A stretch of 64,000 nucleotides of DNA, from positions 1,798,001-1,862,000 of the forward strand of contig JAACJK010000163.1 of the NCBI GenBank assembly GCA_013368325.1, given 5' to 3'. This document shows, in pieces, positions 1 to 11,310 of this stretch (position 1 is its first letter; each line of letters opens with the position of its first letter). This DNA comes from Ephemerocybe angulata (lineage: Eukaryota > Basidiomycota > Agaricomycetes > Agaricales > Psathyrellaceae). A program made the position numbers and the translations under genes. The notes below the pieces were generated by a model that made no database searches, was not told the DNA's origin, and was given only the letters and a program-made list of their open reading frames with translations.

Positions 1-40
1 TCTGGAGACTACTTACGTTCCCTCCCCAAGTTTGGACAGG

Positions 41-100
41 AGCAGGCGCAGGAGCGGATACAGGCCCGGGAGCAGGCACAGGAGCGGGTACAGGAGCTGC
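41..100. repeat. two-copy 30-bp imperfect tandem repeat
   Basis: Two adjacent 30-bp units, 41-70 and 71-100, both begin AGCAGGC and contain CAGGAGCGG followed by a TACAGG step. They differ at a few positions. The repeat is purine-rich. It could be the edge of a coding low-complexity stretch cut by the window start, but no convincing gene was found here. Confidence 0.55.
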
Positions 101-1655
101 ACCAACTTGGCTGGGCATCAAGCTGTGGACATGTTCGAGGTATTCCTCTGCACATACATAAAGGAAATAAAAATGATCAGTTTCCCCGATTCAGTGAAGC
201 ATCGCTCGGCGGAAGGTGAACGTACGGGCCGAATCCGCATCAGTCACGAAGTGCATCAAGAGCCTCATCATACACTCTAAATTGTCACGATGGTTAGACT
301 TCCATGCCGATTTTTACTCAATATCTCGGGGTCTTACGTGGGCTCGCGGCCAATTTCGATGCTATGGGAATATACTTAGCAACACTACCCTCCTGAGCGC
401 TCAAGCGAACTTGAAGACTTACGGTCCGATTGTGCCCTGTTCGTATAATTGATAACCTTAGCCCCGCGGCCAAAGGGCTGAGAATGTGCAGAGTCCTTAT
501 AGATGTTACTCTGCCTGTAGACAGTCTTTGAGCCTGGCGTTTCCATAGCAAGATTCTTAGCGAACTGTGCGAGATGAGGCATCGTAATTGGGAGAAATTA
601 GGGGTAGGTAAGACGGAAGTGTTCGTGGTGTGTTCGTGGGTTTTGGCTTGGAGAATGTCAGACTTGGTATTATATAGTTCCTCTCGCAGCGTTGCCCTTG
701 AGCTGTTTTGGGCTGTCTCCGCCGAGATATAGATGGTCTCCAGGGAAGGCAAAGAAGGTATCCCGAGGGAACAATACTTGAACAATACCGTTGTAGGCGT
801 TCAATCACTTGTGGGTAATTCCAGCTATCAGGGTGGTAGTGTGGGCACAACCCGTTGCTGGCGAAGCATTGACTCTGTGCACACAACTCATTGTTTCTAC
901 ATTGCCTCTATCATAAAACAAGGGCTTCTGTGCGATGACAGTTGCCTCAAGTTGGAATCTAAGCTCTCTATGAGCGCTTAATCATGACACGCATGACAGA
1001 GACGAGTCATCCTTTATTGTCCCCAATATCGCCTGGACCCACAAGCTGTGGCTTCGTGCCATTGTTCATCCCGCGGACGTGACTTTTTCTCAGATGTTAA
1101 CACTATGATTACCCGAGAGCTGTGCTGTTTGTGGGTCAAAAAGGACGACCGCCCATTCAGACCATTACTATGTAGCATGTCGGAATATCCTTTTGTGCAA
1201 CAAGGGCAATCGGCTGTCGTGGACAGTGACTCTAATCATATCGTGCAGATATATGCCTAAACCAAGCCTGAACCAAAGTCTACGCCCACACACACTCACA
1301 CGCCAATGCTGCAGCAAGACGTGCATACTTGGGATCGGATACCACTTGGATGCCACAACCTCGAGTTTTGAGAGGTGTACCCGGGATTTTGGCTAGATTC
1401 TTTTTTCCAGGCCTGACATCGACACCAGCTTTGCAAAAATCGATTACAGGTACAGTGAACAGGAAGCCAGATTAAATTAGAGGTATGCATAGATATATAT
1501 GTTTGCTACGGGACTTGAATACAGCTGGAAAGCGACATAGGCGAGGGCATGGTGTACAATGTATGGAGAAAATAGAGTGTCCAAGGTACACTAAGCCCGG
1601 GACTCGGCGAATTGGCGCAGATAACTATAATACCGCTCTGAGGGCAAAGTTAGTA
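101..1655. other. no gene recognised
   Basis: Short overlapping open frames occur on both strands, but none has a coherent composition, a TATA box with a nearby ATG, or a chain of splice sites that keeps frame. I see nothing further to annotate. Confidence 0.5.
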
Positions 1656-2127
1656 TCAGATGCAAAACACCGATGATGATTCTCGCTCACTAGCGTCCTG
1701 CTCAGTCGTCACTTGTTGCCTGAAGTAGTCAATGAACACTGTGCAACGCAATGCAAGCTCAGTATACGATCCTAGATAGCTGAAGAGGTGCTAGAGACGT
1801 ACAGTATTTCATCTCGGGATCTTCGCTCTTGTAGTGCTTTTCGATGCGGGCTGTTCGAGGACAGTCAGAGATGTAGGACTGAAACATGGTTGAATACCCA
1901 CCGTCATCCTCAGCCTGAGTAGAGTTTGAGGTGTCATGATTTTCGACGACAGTGTCGTCCCCAATAGGATTGCTATGGCAGGAGCCATTAGAGTAGGAGT
2001 TGGCGTCGTAGTACTCTTTAACTGCGGGTCCCACAGGGACCTCAGGGTTCTGTTGTACAGGGGCGTCGCCTTCATTCTCCATGTTGGAGATGTTGGCGTT
2101 AGAGAGGTCTGGCGTAGGAGCAAGCAT
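1656..2127 (-). CDS. small hypothetical protein, 135 aa, two exons
   Basis: Exon 1 is 2127-1803 and exon 2 is 1738-1656. The intron has a GTACGT donor, a TACTGAG branch-like site and a CACAG acceptor, and the joined frame closes exactly at 136 codons. The N-terminal part is acidic and Asn/Ser-rich. The C-terminal part is amphipathic, with a short IDYFRQQV segment and an acidic/serine tail. A TATA-like AATAAAAG lies about 80 bp upstream of the ATG. I recognise no family. The competing open frame over exon 1 is compositionally poor (Thr/Ser/Pro/Leu-rich) and was not chosen. Confidence 0.55.
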
Positions 2128-2205
2128 GGCGATGAATGAGGCGTAAAGTGAGATCGGGTGGTGAGGGTAATTTGTGAAGGATGAAGGCTCACTGTGGTGG
2201 TAGCC

Positions 2206-2213
2206 CTTTTATT
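2206..2213 (-). promoter_or_regulatory. TATA-like box of the 135-aa gene
   Basis: On the minus strand the sequence reads AATAAAAG, about 80 bp before the ATG at 2127. The assignment rests on position only. Confidence 0.35.
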
Positions 2214-4726
2214 TCATTCCGTAGGCTTTAGCTTTCTTATGCTGTTTGCATCTCGACTGAATCTGAATATGGCACAGAGACATTTGTGTACCCACAACAG
2301 ATAGAACGCCCACTGCAGTAGACAAGAAAGCGACAGCCGGGTTGCATGGCATCGATATCACGTCGTTGGCAAAGAACAAGGATGTGGACAGTATTTTGGC
2401 ACGCCGTGGGTGGTGGGTGGCTGGAAACCCGATCAGTTGTGGGTCCCTCTCCGCTTCCTGGCTTCGTTCTAATTGTCAGTAATACCAATACGCAATGTCA
2501 TGAACTTGTGACAAACCTAGTAGTAGAGAACAACGACGACTACTTACGTTGTACTTACGACTACATAGCCCGCCAATGTTGCTACGAAACTCCCCCAGAA
2601 GGAGCTATGTGGCTATGCTTCACAGCGTATCACTGCAAAAAGGAGCTGGGAGCAGATTTCGAGCAAATCATTCAAATTCTCATGATGCGCTCAGAATTGG
2701 CCCGATCAGGAATTTGCCAGCATCGAATTTGCGTCGTTTTACGCGTTGCGCCCATAATGTGCCTACGAACCGCTGATAACAAAGTGGCCCTCGATCTGCT
2801 CAAAATGACCTTCAAAAGTAACATCAAAAGTAGCCCGAATTTACCAGCGCCGGCGGGTCGTACAAATGATGGGTTGACCACGATCAACACTCATGCGTCC
2901 TCTCTTCCCTCAACCTCCACCATATCTAGCCTTCGCCTTCAAAAATGCTTTTCAGGTGCGGCTACATCCAATCATCACGTTTAATTTATTCCCTGCGGGC
3001 TGAAGGATGATAGCAGCAAGGATTCACCGCGGTCTGGGGGCATTGGTCGGGGTGGGGATACGGGCTACGGCGGGCGATCTGGCACAAGAGGTGCGTTGAC
3101 TGTAATGATGGTGGATCGTAAAGGCGAGTTTGTAAACAAACATTGGTGCGTTGCGGACTTTCTATTTGGCGTGGACGTTCTGATTCCTGCGGAGTGCGAG
3201 CTCAGCCCTCAGCGGGAAAGAGGAGGTGGGTCACCATGCACGCGGCGGGGAAGGCAAAATGGGGCTTGAACCAACGCAGTATGTCTGATATATTGCCCTG
3301 GTGAACGCACCACTAACCCTTTGTACTAGGCGGGGGAATAGAATGTCGTATAGCGCGGAGGCGAAGGGAAGGGGTCGACAAAGGTGGATCTGGCGCGAGT
3401 CCATTGGAACAACAGGTGGACAGTCACTCAAACATGGACAGCTCTGGGACGAGTCTTTGGAGGAACACGTCCTTCCATATCCACCCAATCTGCACGACCT
3501 GGACAGATGATTTTTCCGAAGACTGGGCTTCATTCCGCACGGCGTCTGTGCGCTGCGGTCCTTGGATGGTGTATTGAGCTGGTGCGTGCATCTAGTCTTA
3601 CCATGTACGCGTAAACTTACGGGCATTCTTTCTATTGTCTCATCTCTCTTCAATACCCCCTTCTACGCATGACTCGCTCTCCGGCACCCCTACCATCTGC
3701 CGCGTCCAATCGCACCGCCTCTCTATCCGCCACGTCGATTCCGATCGACGTCTACGCGGTCTAATATAGCCCTCCTTCGCCGCCGACCCTTTTCCTTCCC
3801 ATCCCCGCCGCCTGCCCTATGCCGTCGTACCCTCCACCGCTCATGGACGACGGCGAAGGTCGCGCCCTATAGCGCGCGGCGTGCGATTCTGTGCAGCTTT
3901 ATACGCTCCATTCGTTCACGAGTGGATTGCAAGACTATTGGCCATGATTAATTCATTCCATGTATCTATGTAGTACAGAATGTGAATATATCTATCCTAC
4001 CCAGCACTACCCACGTTGATGACGACCCCCCGCATGGCCCGAAGCCACTGGAAAACGACACCCAATCTGCTTTCAACGAGCTGTCAAAAACCTCCCAAAG
4101 CTCATTCACGGCAAATTTGCCTGGCATATTGGTGGTCTTTTTGGCCAGAATTTTGCTCAATTTCCAAAAATATGCTACAGCCTCTTTTTGGGCGGGTTTG
4201 GGGCGATTTCGCGGTTAATTTTGGAATTCGACCACAATTGGCCCATAGCCTCTTTTTGGAGCGATACGCTGTGCTTGTGTGGGTCCCAGTGTATTGTTCG
4301 CGGGGTCCGAAATAAATTTTGGTCCCACCTTCTCCGCACCAAGTTTCCCGGGCCCGTTTGGGCGACTTTGGAGGAATTCCAGCTCATTATCACCAGTCTA
4401 TCTCCATGTGGCCACGCTGCTCATTTCCACGGATAATTTGAGCGTCTCATTGAGCTTGAAAATTTGTATGAGGAGGAAAGTTGGAGGTGAATTCCTTTGC
4501 TTCCAGGATGACCTTGCCCTTCGAAGTCGCTTGTATTCGCCAGTCCAATTGATAAGGCTCAATTCCAATTTCCAAGTCATGACTCGGCCGAAGCCCGTTT
4601 TTGGAAACCAAGGCTTACCAAAAACAGGTATTTGAATCGTGCCTCTTGATTGCCTCTTGACTCGGAGTCTTGCCAAAATGAAGCAACCCAGATGTGATTA
4701 AAAGTGATTAATTTTAAGTAGAACGT
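2214..4726. other. no gene recognised; repeat-like patches
   Basis: A 212-codon open frame (2346-2984, +) has no convincing composition or promoter. The 3.65-3.9 kb stretch is C/T-rich. Between about 4.1 and 4.7 kb, phrases such as GCCTCTTTTTGG recur, which suggests an old repeat remnant. No complete element ends were found. Confidence 0.4.
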
Positions 4727-4734
4727 TATATAAG
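4727..4734 (+). promoter_or_regulatory. TATA box of the 140-aa gene
   Basis: TATATAAG lies about 80 bp upstream of the ATG at 4816, a spacing similar to other genes in the window. Confidence 0.5.
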
Positions 4735-4815
4735 ATCCTTTCACGGATAAGTGCGGTCAACACGTTCTCCCAAGTCTCTCATCAAGGCATCGAATACCTG
4801 CGTAAACCAGAAGCC

Positions 4816-5303
4816 ATGCCTTCGACCCCCTCCGTTGACAGCGTCTCCGAAACCGCTATGGGAATAGTACTAAAAGGCGCTAACTCTGGGGAGGGGACCA
4901 CTCTTGTCACAATGGAAAACGAATATACTAACTCTCCGCACTTCATGAACACGGGCAGTGAGTTCTTGACATCTCACAGTGCGCTACTATACCTTCTGAC
5001 GATGTTACCCTTGTCTGAAAAGGTGGAACACAGATCAATACGGGTGATCGTTCGACTTTCAATATCTACGGAGCTCTTTCCCCATCGACTACCCTCAGCC
5101 CACAATCTGACTCGAATGCTCTCGAGGCAGAGCTCGAGGAACCTCCAATTTTACCCAATGAGTCCTTCAAAGGAGTATCGACATCGCTAGATGACAAGCT
5201 CAGCCGAGCAATCCAGGGTTTCATGAGCAGCGGCTTCAGCCGCCTCCTCCCCCCGCCGGCCCCCAGTACCTCGACGGCTAGCGGCAGCAACCCGACCAAA
5301 TGA
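4816..5303 (+). CDS. small protein with an NTG-repeat motif, 140 aa, two exons
   Basis: Exons are 4816-4957 and 5023-5303; the 65-bp intron (GTGAGT donor, CTGAC branch-like site) joins in frame and the frame closes at 141 codons. The product is polar and Ser/Thr/Pro-rich. Around the splice junction it carries the Gly/Asn/Thr-rich motif NTGSGTQINTGD followed by STFNIYG. This style of short NTG-GTQ repeat resembles motifs seen next to fungal NLR/STAND proteins and prion-like signalling motifs; that link is inference. A weakly amphipathic segment (about residues 105-123) precedes a proline-rich tail. No catalytic domain is visible and no NLR gene is adjacent. Confidence 0.6.
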
Positions 5304-5823
5304 CAGTCTCAACACTTCTCGCCACGCAACCGGCGTAGCACCGCCGGGCGTAGTCGCATTATGTTACTCTTTGCTCCTTTTCTTCTTGTCATGTTCTATG
5401 TACGTGGGGACAGTCTATCATCGTCGTTATCTACTTATGTAGTTAGTATCTTTACTATTCGACGCATCTGGAAGTCACGTATCCTGAGCAACAAGGAATT
5501 AGGCCAAAAAGAACCCCAAGAAGTCCCCCTCCAACCTGGCGGAATTGACCTTACACGTCGAGGCATAGGGGGCTCGTACAATTGGGCGTTGTGGATTACT
5601 AACGGAGACCATTTCGAGAGCGGCTTTGAGATCGTGACCGGGTGTGTGTGTGCGTGGGGTCGTCACAGTGTCACCGTCTTCCCCCATCACCTTCGTCATC
5701 CAACTCTCTAAACACAACGTTGCATTCAGCCTTCGCAAGATTACCCTCAGGTTAGGCCTGCTGCCAGCTGTAGCGACGTAATTCTGCGACATATCTTCGA
5801 GAAGCCTCATAAATCTACTATGG

Positions 5824-6801
5824 TCAAACTCGAACCACGACGGCACCGTTCAGTTCCCTGTCCCGCCACCCCCCAACCGCCGCGGCATTCACCATGAACG
5901 TTCCTTCATCTCCCAAACTCACTCCTCCCCACCCTGTAAACCAGTCCAAGGCCATATACCATGCCAACCAGGCCACACCCTTCCACCCTGACTCACCACG
6001 AAGGACCGACTCGTACACCTCCTGCCTCGCATCCCACCTCACATATTCCACTCCCCTTGCTGCATGAATATGCCCAAACACATGGACCTTCGGCCTTATC
6101 CTCCATACGGAAGCCAAGAGCTCAGCGCACCCCGCGTTCGTCTCGCGCACAAGGTCAAGATGCCCAAACGGAGGCCCGTGCGTTATCAGGATATCGGTCA
6201 GGGGAGGTATTCGGGCCCACGTTTCGCGAAGGGCATCGCTACGGCGTGGATGCTGGAACGCCCATGCTCCCTGTGTAGGGGTGTATGGGCTCCTATATAT
6301 TCGAAGTACCCGCCCACGAACTCTGAGCTCTGCGGAGCTGTCTTGCAGGTACGTCAGGCTCGGGTATGTCGAAGCTATGTACTGGGGGCTCATGTGGCTG
6401 GAATTAGATTTCGCCTGGTGCGCGGCAGAGAGTCCAACGTCATGGTTCCCGGCGATGAAGACTTTGTACTGGTGGGGTTGAGAATCGAGCCATAAAAGGG
6501 CGTTGTCGAGCTCGGGGAAGGTGCCTGTCGAGGTTAGATCGCCTGCGTGTATGAGGATGTCGCCGGCCGGGGGCGCAGGCTGCGAATGGTACGTGTTGTG
6601 GGTATCGGAGATGCATACGATAGTGATCCTCTTGTCATTAGGGTCAGCAACGGTATTTGGCGGTACTGGCCTTCCAGGGCCTTCAATCGGAGGTGTAGGA
6701 CGTGTCGCCGGTGAATAGAGTTTTCGTGCGAGGAAGAGGATAGGGGACGAAGTGAGTTCTTCCCAGATAGTCGGTGGACCCCTATTAAACAGAGCGTCCA
6801 T
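5824..6801 (-). CDS. calcineurin-like metallophosphoesterase, 325 aa
   Basis: This is a single-exon gene. It carries the metallophosphoesterase signature motifs in order: SDTH near residue 64, GDLTSTG near 87, GNHD near 118, an ITHGPP motif near 208 and FGHIH near 242. The arrangement and length fit the MPPED/YfcE-like branch of the family, which hydrolyses phosphoesters using a di-metal centre; the true substrate is unknown. No signal peptide is evident, so a cytosolic location is likely. The N-terminal 55 residues, ahead of the domain, include a proline-rich stretch. The neighbours do not suggest a pathway. Confidence 0.93.
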   Translation of the reverse strand: MDALFNRGPPTIWEELTSSPILFLARKLYSPATRPTPPIEGPGRPVPPNTVADPNDKRITIVCISDTHNTYHSQPAPPAGDILIHAGDLTSTGTFPELDNALLWLDSQPHQYKVFIAGNHDVGLSAAHQAKSNSSHMSPQYIASTYPSLTYLQDSSAELRVRGRVLRIYRSPYTPTQGAWAFQHPRRSDALRETWARIPPLTDILITHGPPFGHLDLVRETNAGCAELLASVWRIRPKVHVFGHIHAARGVEYVRWDARQEVYESVLRGESGWKGVAWLAWYMALDWFTGWGGVSLGDEGTFMVNAAAVGGWRDRELNGAVVVRV

Positions 6802-9193
6802 GGTAAGTGTGCTGGAATAGGCGAAATACTATCGTTACCCTTGATGTTCGAACAGAGTTTAACGGAGCAGCAAGTCGCCACCTGAATGGCTCCCGCCCCA
6901 GTCAAAGCAACTCATGCCGACCCTGCACACACGCGGATCATTTTTACCATCAATTCTCCACGTTGTCCAGTACGTGTTCGGCGCTTCGCGCTGGCGCCTA
7001 TTTCTCAGCAAGTGGCAAGTGCAGCGCTGGTCTCTTGCATCGAGCAGCGGGGCAGTAGCATACTTCTCGCTTTCTAACGTCAGGGTTTCGGTTGCAAGTC
7101 TGGTCTGCAACATCTACACCGGGGAAATCTTGAAACGTAGTACCCATGTATTTCTCATCATGAGGGTTTGGGATTCCGACAACACCTTACCCAGGTGACC
7201 ACACATGTCTCCCATCATCTTGTCTGCCTAATAGGGTCCTGTCGCCAGGTTGGTGTTTTTTCTACGTGGCTGAGAAACATGTCAGACACATTTTTCCAGA
7301 AATATGGGAAACAGGATTTGCTTGGTTCACAATTCAATCGCCGGATCTGCCTCTTTTCATTCGCTTTCTGGTCCCAATGCTTGGTAGTAGATGGAATGGA
7401 TATGATTATTAAATGGGCTATCTATTACATGTTCCTATCTTATAGTGTACTACTTTCTAATGGAGTAGGAAGGGATGGTTCGGGGAGGGGAAGGTACATA
7501 ACTCCTAATGCCCCGGGGAGACAAACTTGAGAATTGACCTGACACCTGCAGGAACTGTTGAGTCAGAAAAAGAATAAGTGATGAAAGACTTTGGGCGTAC
7601 CTCGGTTCTGGCTTGTTATACCCAAGCGAGGCAATGGGAGAAGGCGGCCTACAGAGGGTAAGGTCAGCAAACGAGGCGCAGAATGGGAGTCAAATACGGA
7701 CCTCCGTCACGACGGTCGTCGGTTTCACTGCACTGGCAATAGTCAGCTTACCGTAGCTCCAGCCGCTCGCCCAGTCGCTATGAGGGCCATATGTCATAGC
7801 TGTCAGAAAGTCGTACACGGAGCACAAATGAGCGAACTTACGAGGGGCGAGATGAGCCATGGGGCAATGGGAATACAATGGGTGATGTGGGGAGGGAGAA
7901 AGTGTTCATCAACGTCTCGTCAGAACTCTGTTTGGACTATGTTGAATATCAGCGGAGCTCAAATGTTACTTGTGCCGGGTCGGCGTGTCGAATTTATTGG
8001 CCGTTGGGAATTCTGCTTTCAAAATCACTAAGTCCAGCATCGTCTTGAGTAGCCCTTGCCACCGAACTCCTTTGCCAGTCTTAAGGTGTGAAACTACGGT
8101 ACTAGCAATACAATCCTACATTTAGCTATCGAAAAAGGCTCATAGGGTGCTCGCACAGCTGCTATTACCTTCACATATCCTCTTCGGCCATTTACATACA
8201 AACTACCTTCTCGACTTTTGTGTGAGCACATTTCCAAAACATTGACACCATATTTTGCTTGAAATTGTGTCTCCACATAAATTACATGTTGCCGCCAGGC
8301 CGGCCGTCACCCTTTTGGAGTGTGGGACGCGAACATCACGGCAACATTTCAACCATTTGGCGGTGTAGGACGCCGTCACAGTGATCATCAAAACTTCCAG
8401 GGTCTTCCCGAATTCCAGCCCACAACGTGCTGGGGCTATGTCAATGTGGGTGCAGGTGTATACTGCTAATTTGGGGATCCCGACTCATGCCTATCTCTAG
8501 TGTAGCGCTGCATAGCTGATCGTAACGAGCTTTTCAACTCTTATTCCCTCGAGATACTGGTGCCGTGCGCCGAACCCCCACTCCGAGGCTCTGGAAGAGC
8601 CAAACGGCGACATCCACACTAACAACAGAATTGAGTGCATCATATTCAATGCCTACGCTAGGATAACATACCTGGGGTTCCTGAGGAAGTTTATAGGGCA
8701 AGCCTCCTGCCCTTAGACGACAAGTGGGCCCTGGTTATTGGAGGCTTCGCGTCGAATGCGCCTGCATAGCCGACTTTCGTTGCCCTCTTCGCCCCACTCA
8801 AAAATCCCAGACTTGCGAGTAGCTCGAAAGGAAAGGAGTCCGTAGTCACATTCCTAACGCTATCTGCCTCCATGGGTACCGATTTCTTACAGATCCTCAA
8901 TGTCCCTTTGCCCGTAAGATTCATTTGCGGTCTTGGGGTTTCATTCCCGAGCAAAGCTTGGCCGTGTCATCGACCGGCCGGTACTCAATACTATGCTTTC
9001 GATATTCTTGCAAACTACATTCCTAGAAATGCTCTGACTTTGCTCTGACTGCCCTGTTATCGGCGGCGGCCGGCCGGTAGCTCCGAATAACCCGAGGTGA
9101 GAAATAATTACCCAATGGGTCCTGCTGTGCCTGAAGCGCAGCGGAACAGGAGTAGAGAGCTTTCGTCAAGAACCACGACCACGCCTGCGGACT
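6802..9193. other. intergenic region, no gene recognised
   Basis: Many short open frames occur on both strands (for example 7591-8031, + and 8691-8954, -), but none shows a recognisable motif or a frame-keeping splice chain. I see no RNA gene or repeat that I can support. Confidence 0.5.
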
Positions 9194-10871
9194 ATGCTCA
9201 TTTCCCTACCTGCGCATCTCATTCTTCTACTTCAGACGCTATTAATTTCCACACACATCGTTGGCGGCGCGATAATCGTAAGGGATGGCCCGGTCACGGG
9301 CAGGATTCAAACGACACCAGTCACCGTGTACAAACCTCGGTCACTCGAGTTCTTGAAGAGAACGCGGCTTCGCTCGCTGAGGCAGTTGGAATGCGAAGCT
9401 CAATCCAACGTGAATCAAACAGAGCGATTAGAGTGGGATGCTGTGCAGGTGGAAGGCCCCGATGTTGAAGATAGACATACCCTCGCCCAGTTAGCCCGAA
9501 TGGCGGGGAATGCTTACGCTCTACCTGGGCATAGTAACTGGTACGATGTGGACCCAGCATGGAATACGGTGAGTGGGGAGAAACATTTTGTTTCCGCGAT
9601 GTCTCATCCAGAGTAGAGCTTTCCTTTCGGCTGGGAGGAGGGCGAAGGGTTCAGAGGACATGTATTCCTGTCCTCAGATAACAACACAGTCGTACTTTCC
9701 ATTAAAGGGACAACGCTGAATGGACCCACTTCGAGATTAGACAAGTACAACGACAATCTGTGCGTAGATGTTCGATGACGACCGTGGCGGAGCTAACCCT
9801 CGCCGCAGACTCTTTTCGTGTTGCTGTGCACGCCACGCCTGGGTCCTCCGCACCGTTTGTGACTGTTACGGATCCGGCTGGACATGCGACAACCAGTGTC
9901 TCTCCGACGCACTCATCGAAGACAGCCTCTTCTATTCCATCGGCACGAAGCTCGTCGACGATCTCCTCCACATCTACCCGTCAGCAAACATCTGGCTCGT
10001 CGGCCATTCGCTCGGAGGGGCGTTATCCACCCTCCTAGGCGCGACGTACGGGCTCCCGGCTGTCGCATTCGAGTCACCGGGAGAGCGACTGGCCGCTCAG
10101 AGACTGCACCTCCCCCTGCCTCCGACCATCAACGATACCGAGCCTGAAACTCCCAGCTTTTGGGCGCGATTCCCGATTCTTGCAGCCATTCTCCCAACGC
10201 CTCGCGTACCACGTTCTCCCCCGCCGCCTCCACCCCTCGCAGCCTCGATTACGCACGTCTACCACACTGCAGACCCCATCCCCTTCGGCACATGCAGCGG
10301 GCTCTACTCTGCGTGCGCCTCTGCAGGATACGCGCTCGAGACCAAATGCCATCTCGGAAAGAGCATCGTGTTCGATACTCTGAACCGGATGAAGTGGCTC
10401 GTGGATGTGCGCAAGCATGTTGTGAAGGAAGTTGTGAAGCTACTAGACGTACCGGCGGAAGGGGAAGATGGGGTGGACTGGGGCGATGATGGGGAGGGTG
10501 GGGGCGAGGACCCTGAGGATCCGTGCAGAGATCCGAACTGGTGCTTTGGAGGCGCAAGTATGAGGGGTGTGGTGCAACGGGTGTGGGCCTGGACTTTGGG
10601 AGACGGGCCGGACGTGGGAATGCGGGGAATACATCTTCCTGGGAAGAACAAGAAGAAGCCAGGGAAGGGGAAGAAGGGCGAAGGTGAAGATGGAGGTGAG
10701 GAGAAGAAGAAGGACTACACCCGTGTGCCTAAAGCTATTGTCGAAGTTGATTGCGTGGTCAGTATTTGTCAAGGCTGTTGGTGAATGACTGAGCTGACGT
10801 GCTTCGAATAGGATTGCGCCCGTTGGGAGTTCCTTCCAAACGAAGAAGAGAAGGGAATCGGGACGAATTGA
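9194..10871 (+). CDS. ATG15: Atg15-type lipase (autophagic body lipase), 508 aa, four exons
   Basis: Exons are 9194-9568, 9617-9759, 9809-10757 and 10812-10871; the introns are 48-54 bp and the frame closes at 509 codons. Residues 1-25 form a hydrophobic signal-anchor. The lipase class 3 nucleophile elbow GHSLGGA lies near residue 215, after Cys-rich segments typical of Atg15 (a CDCYGSGWTCDNQC-like region), and a TCSG/C-rich segment follows it. A lysine/glutamate-rich low-complexity stretch precedes the short last exon. Family knowledge: Atg15 is delivered to the vacuole and breaks down autophagic-body membranes. The length matches fungal homologues (about 500 aa). Confidence 0.92.
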
Positions 10872-11310
10872 AGGAGGCGTGTGTATAACTTCCTCTTTAA
10901 GTCAATGCCCTCCCCGCACCGATGTTCGGACGTGCCCACTTTCCCTTTAGAGACTTCTGTAGCGTATGTATCACCAGTGAACCTTGTACGAATTCCTGGA
11001 CACTTTTAGTGGACAGGTTTTGTACTCCTAGACCCCCTGCAAAATCCATCCATAAAAGGAAACCTCCTTCTAAATCCGGCTCGTTTTGATCTTATTTTCC
11101 TTCCGGCTACTTGATTATTTAGCGGGTTGCCCGTACGCTGCTGCGCCCAGAACGCGCGCTCCTGAAGCGGCCATGCGCCCGCGTATGCACCATGCCTCCA
11201 ATCTGATGCGTGCTGGGCTACCTCCACTTTCCCTGCCTCTGTTTGATGGTGTGTGGTGTCTTCAACTCCGTAATCTCGACTGCACTCGGTTGTTGTAATT
11301 TACAGGATTT
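10872..11310. other. short intergenic gap
   Basis: This lies between the 3' ends of the convergent lipase and Rep-helicase genes. No element terminus or other feature that I can support was found. Confidence 0.5.

Noticed and set aside
2346..2984. 212-codon frame on the plus strand
   Set aside because: It has mixed composition, no TATA box at a sensible distance and no recognisable domain; it is compatible with chance.
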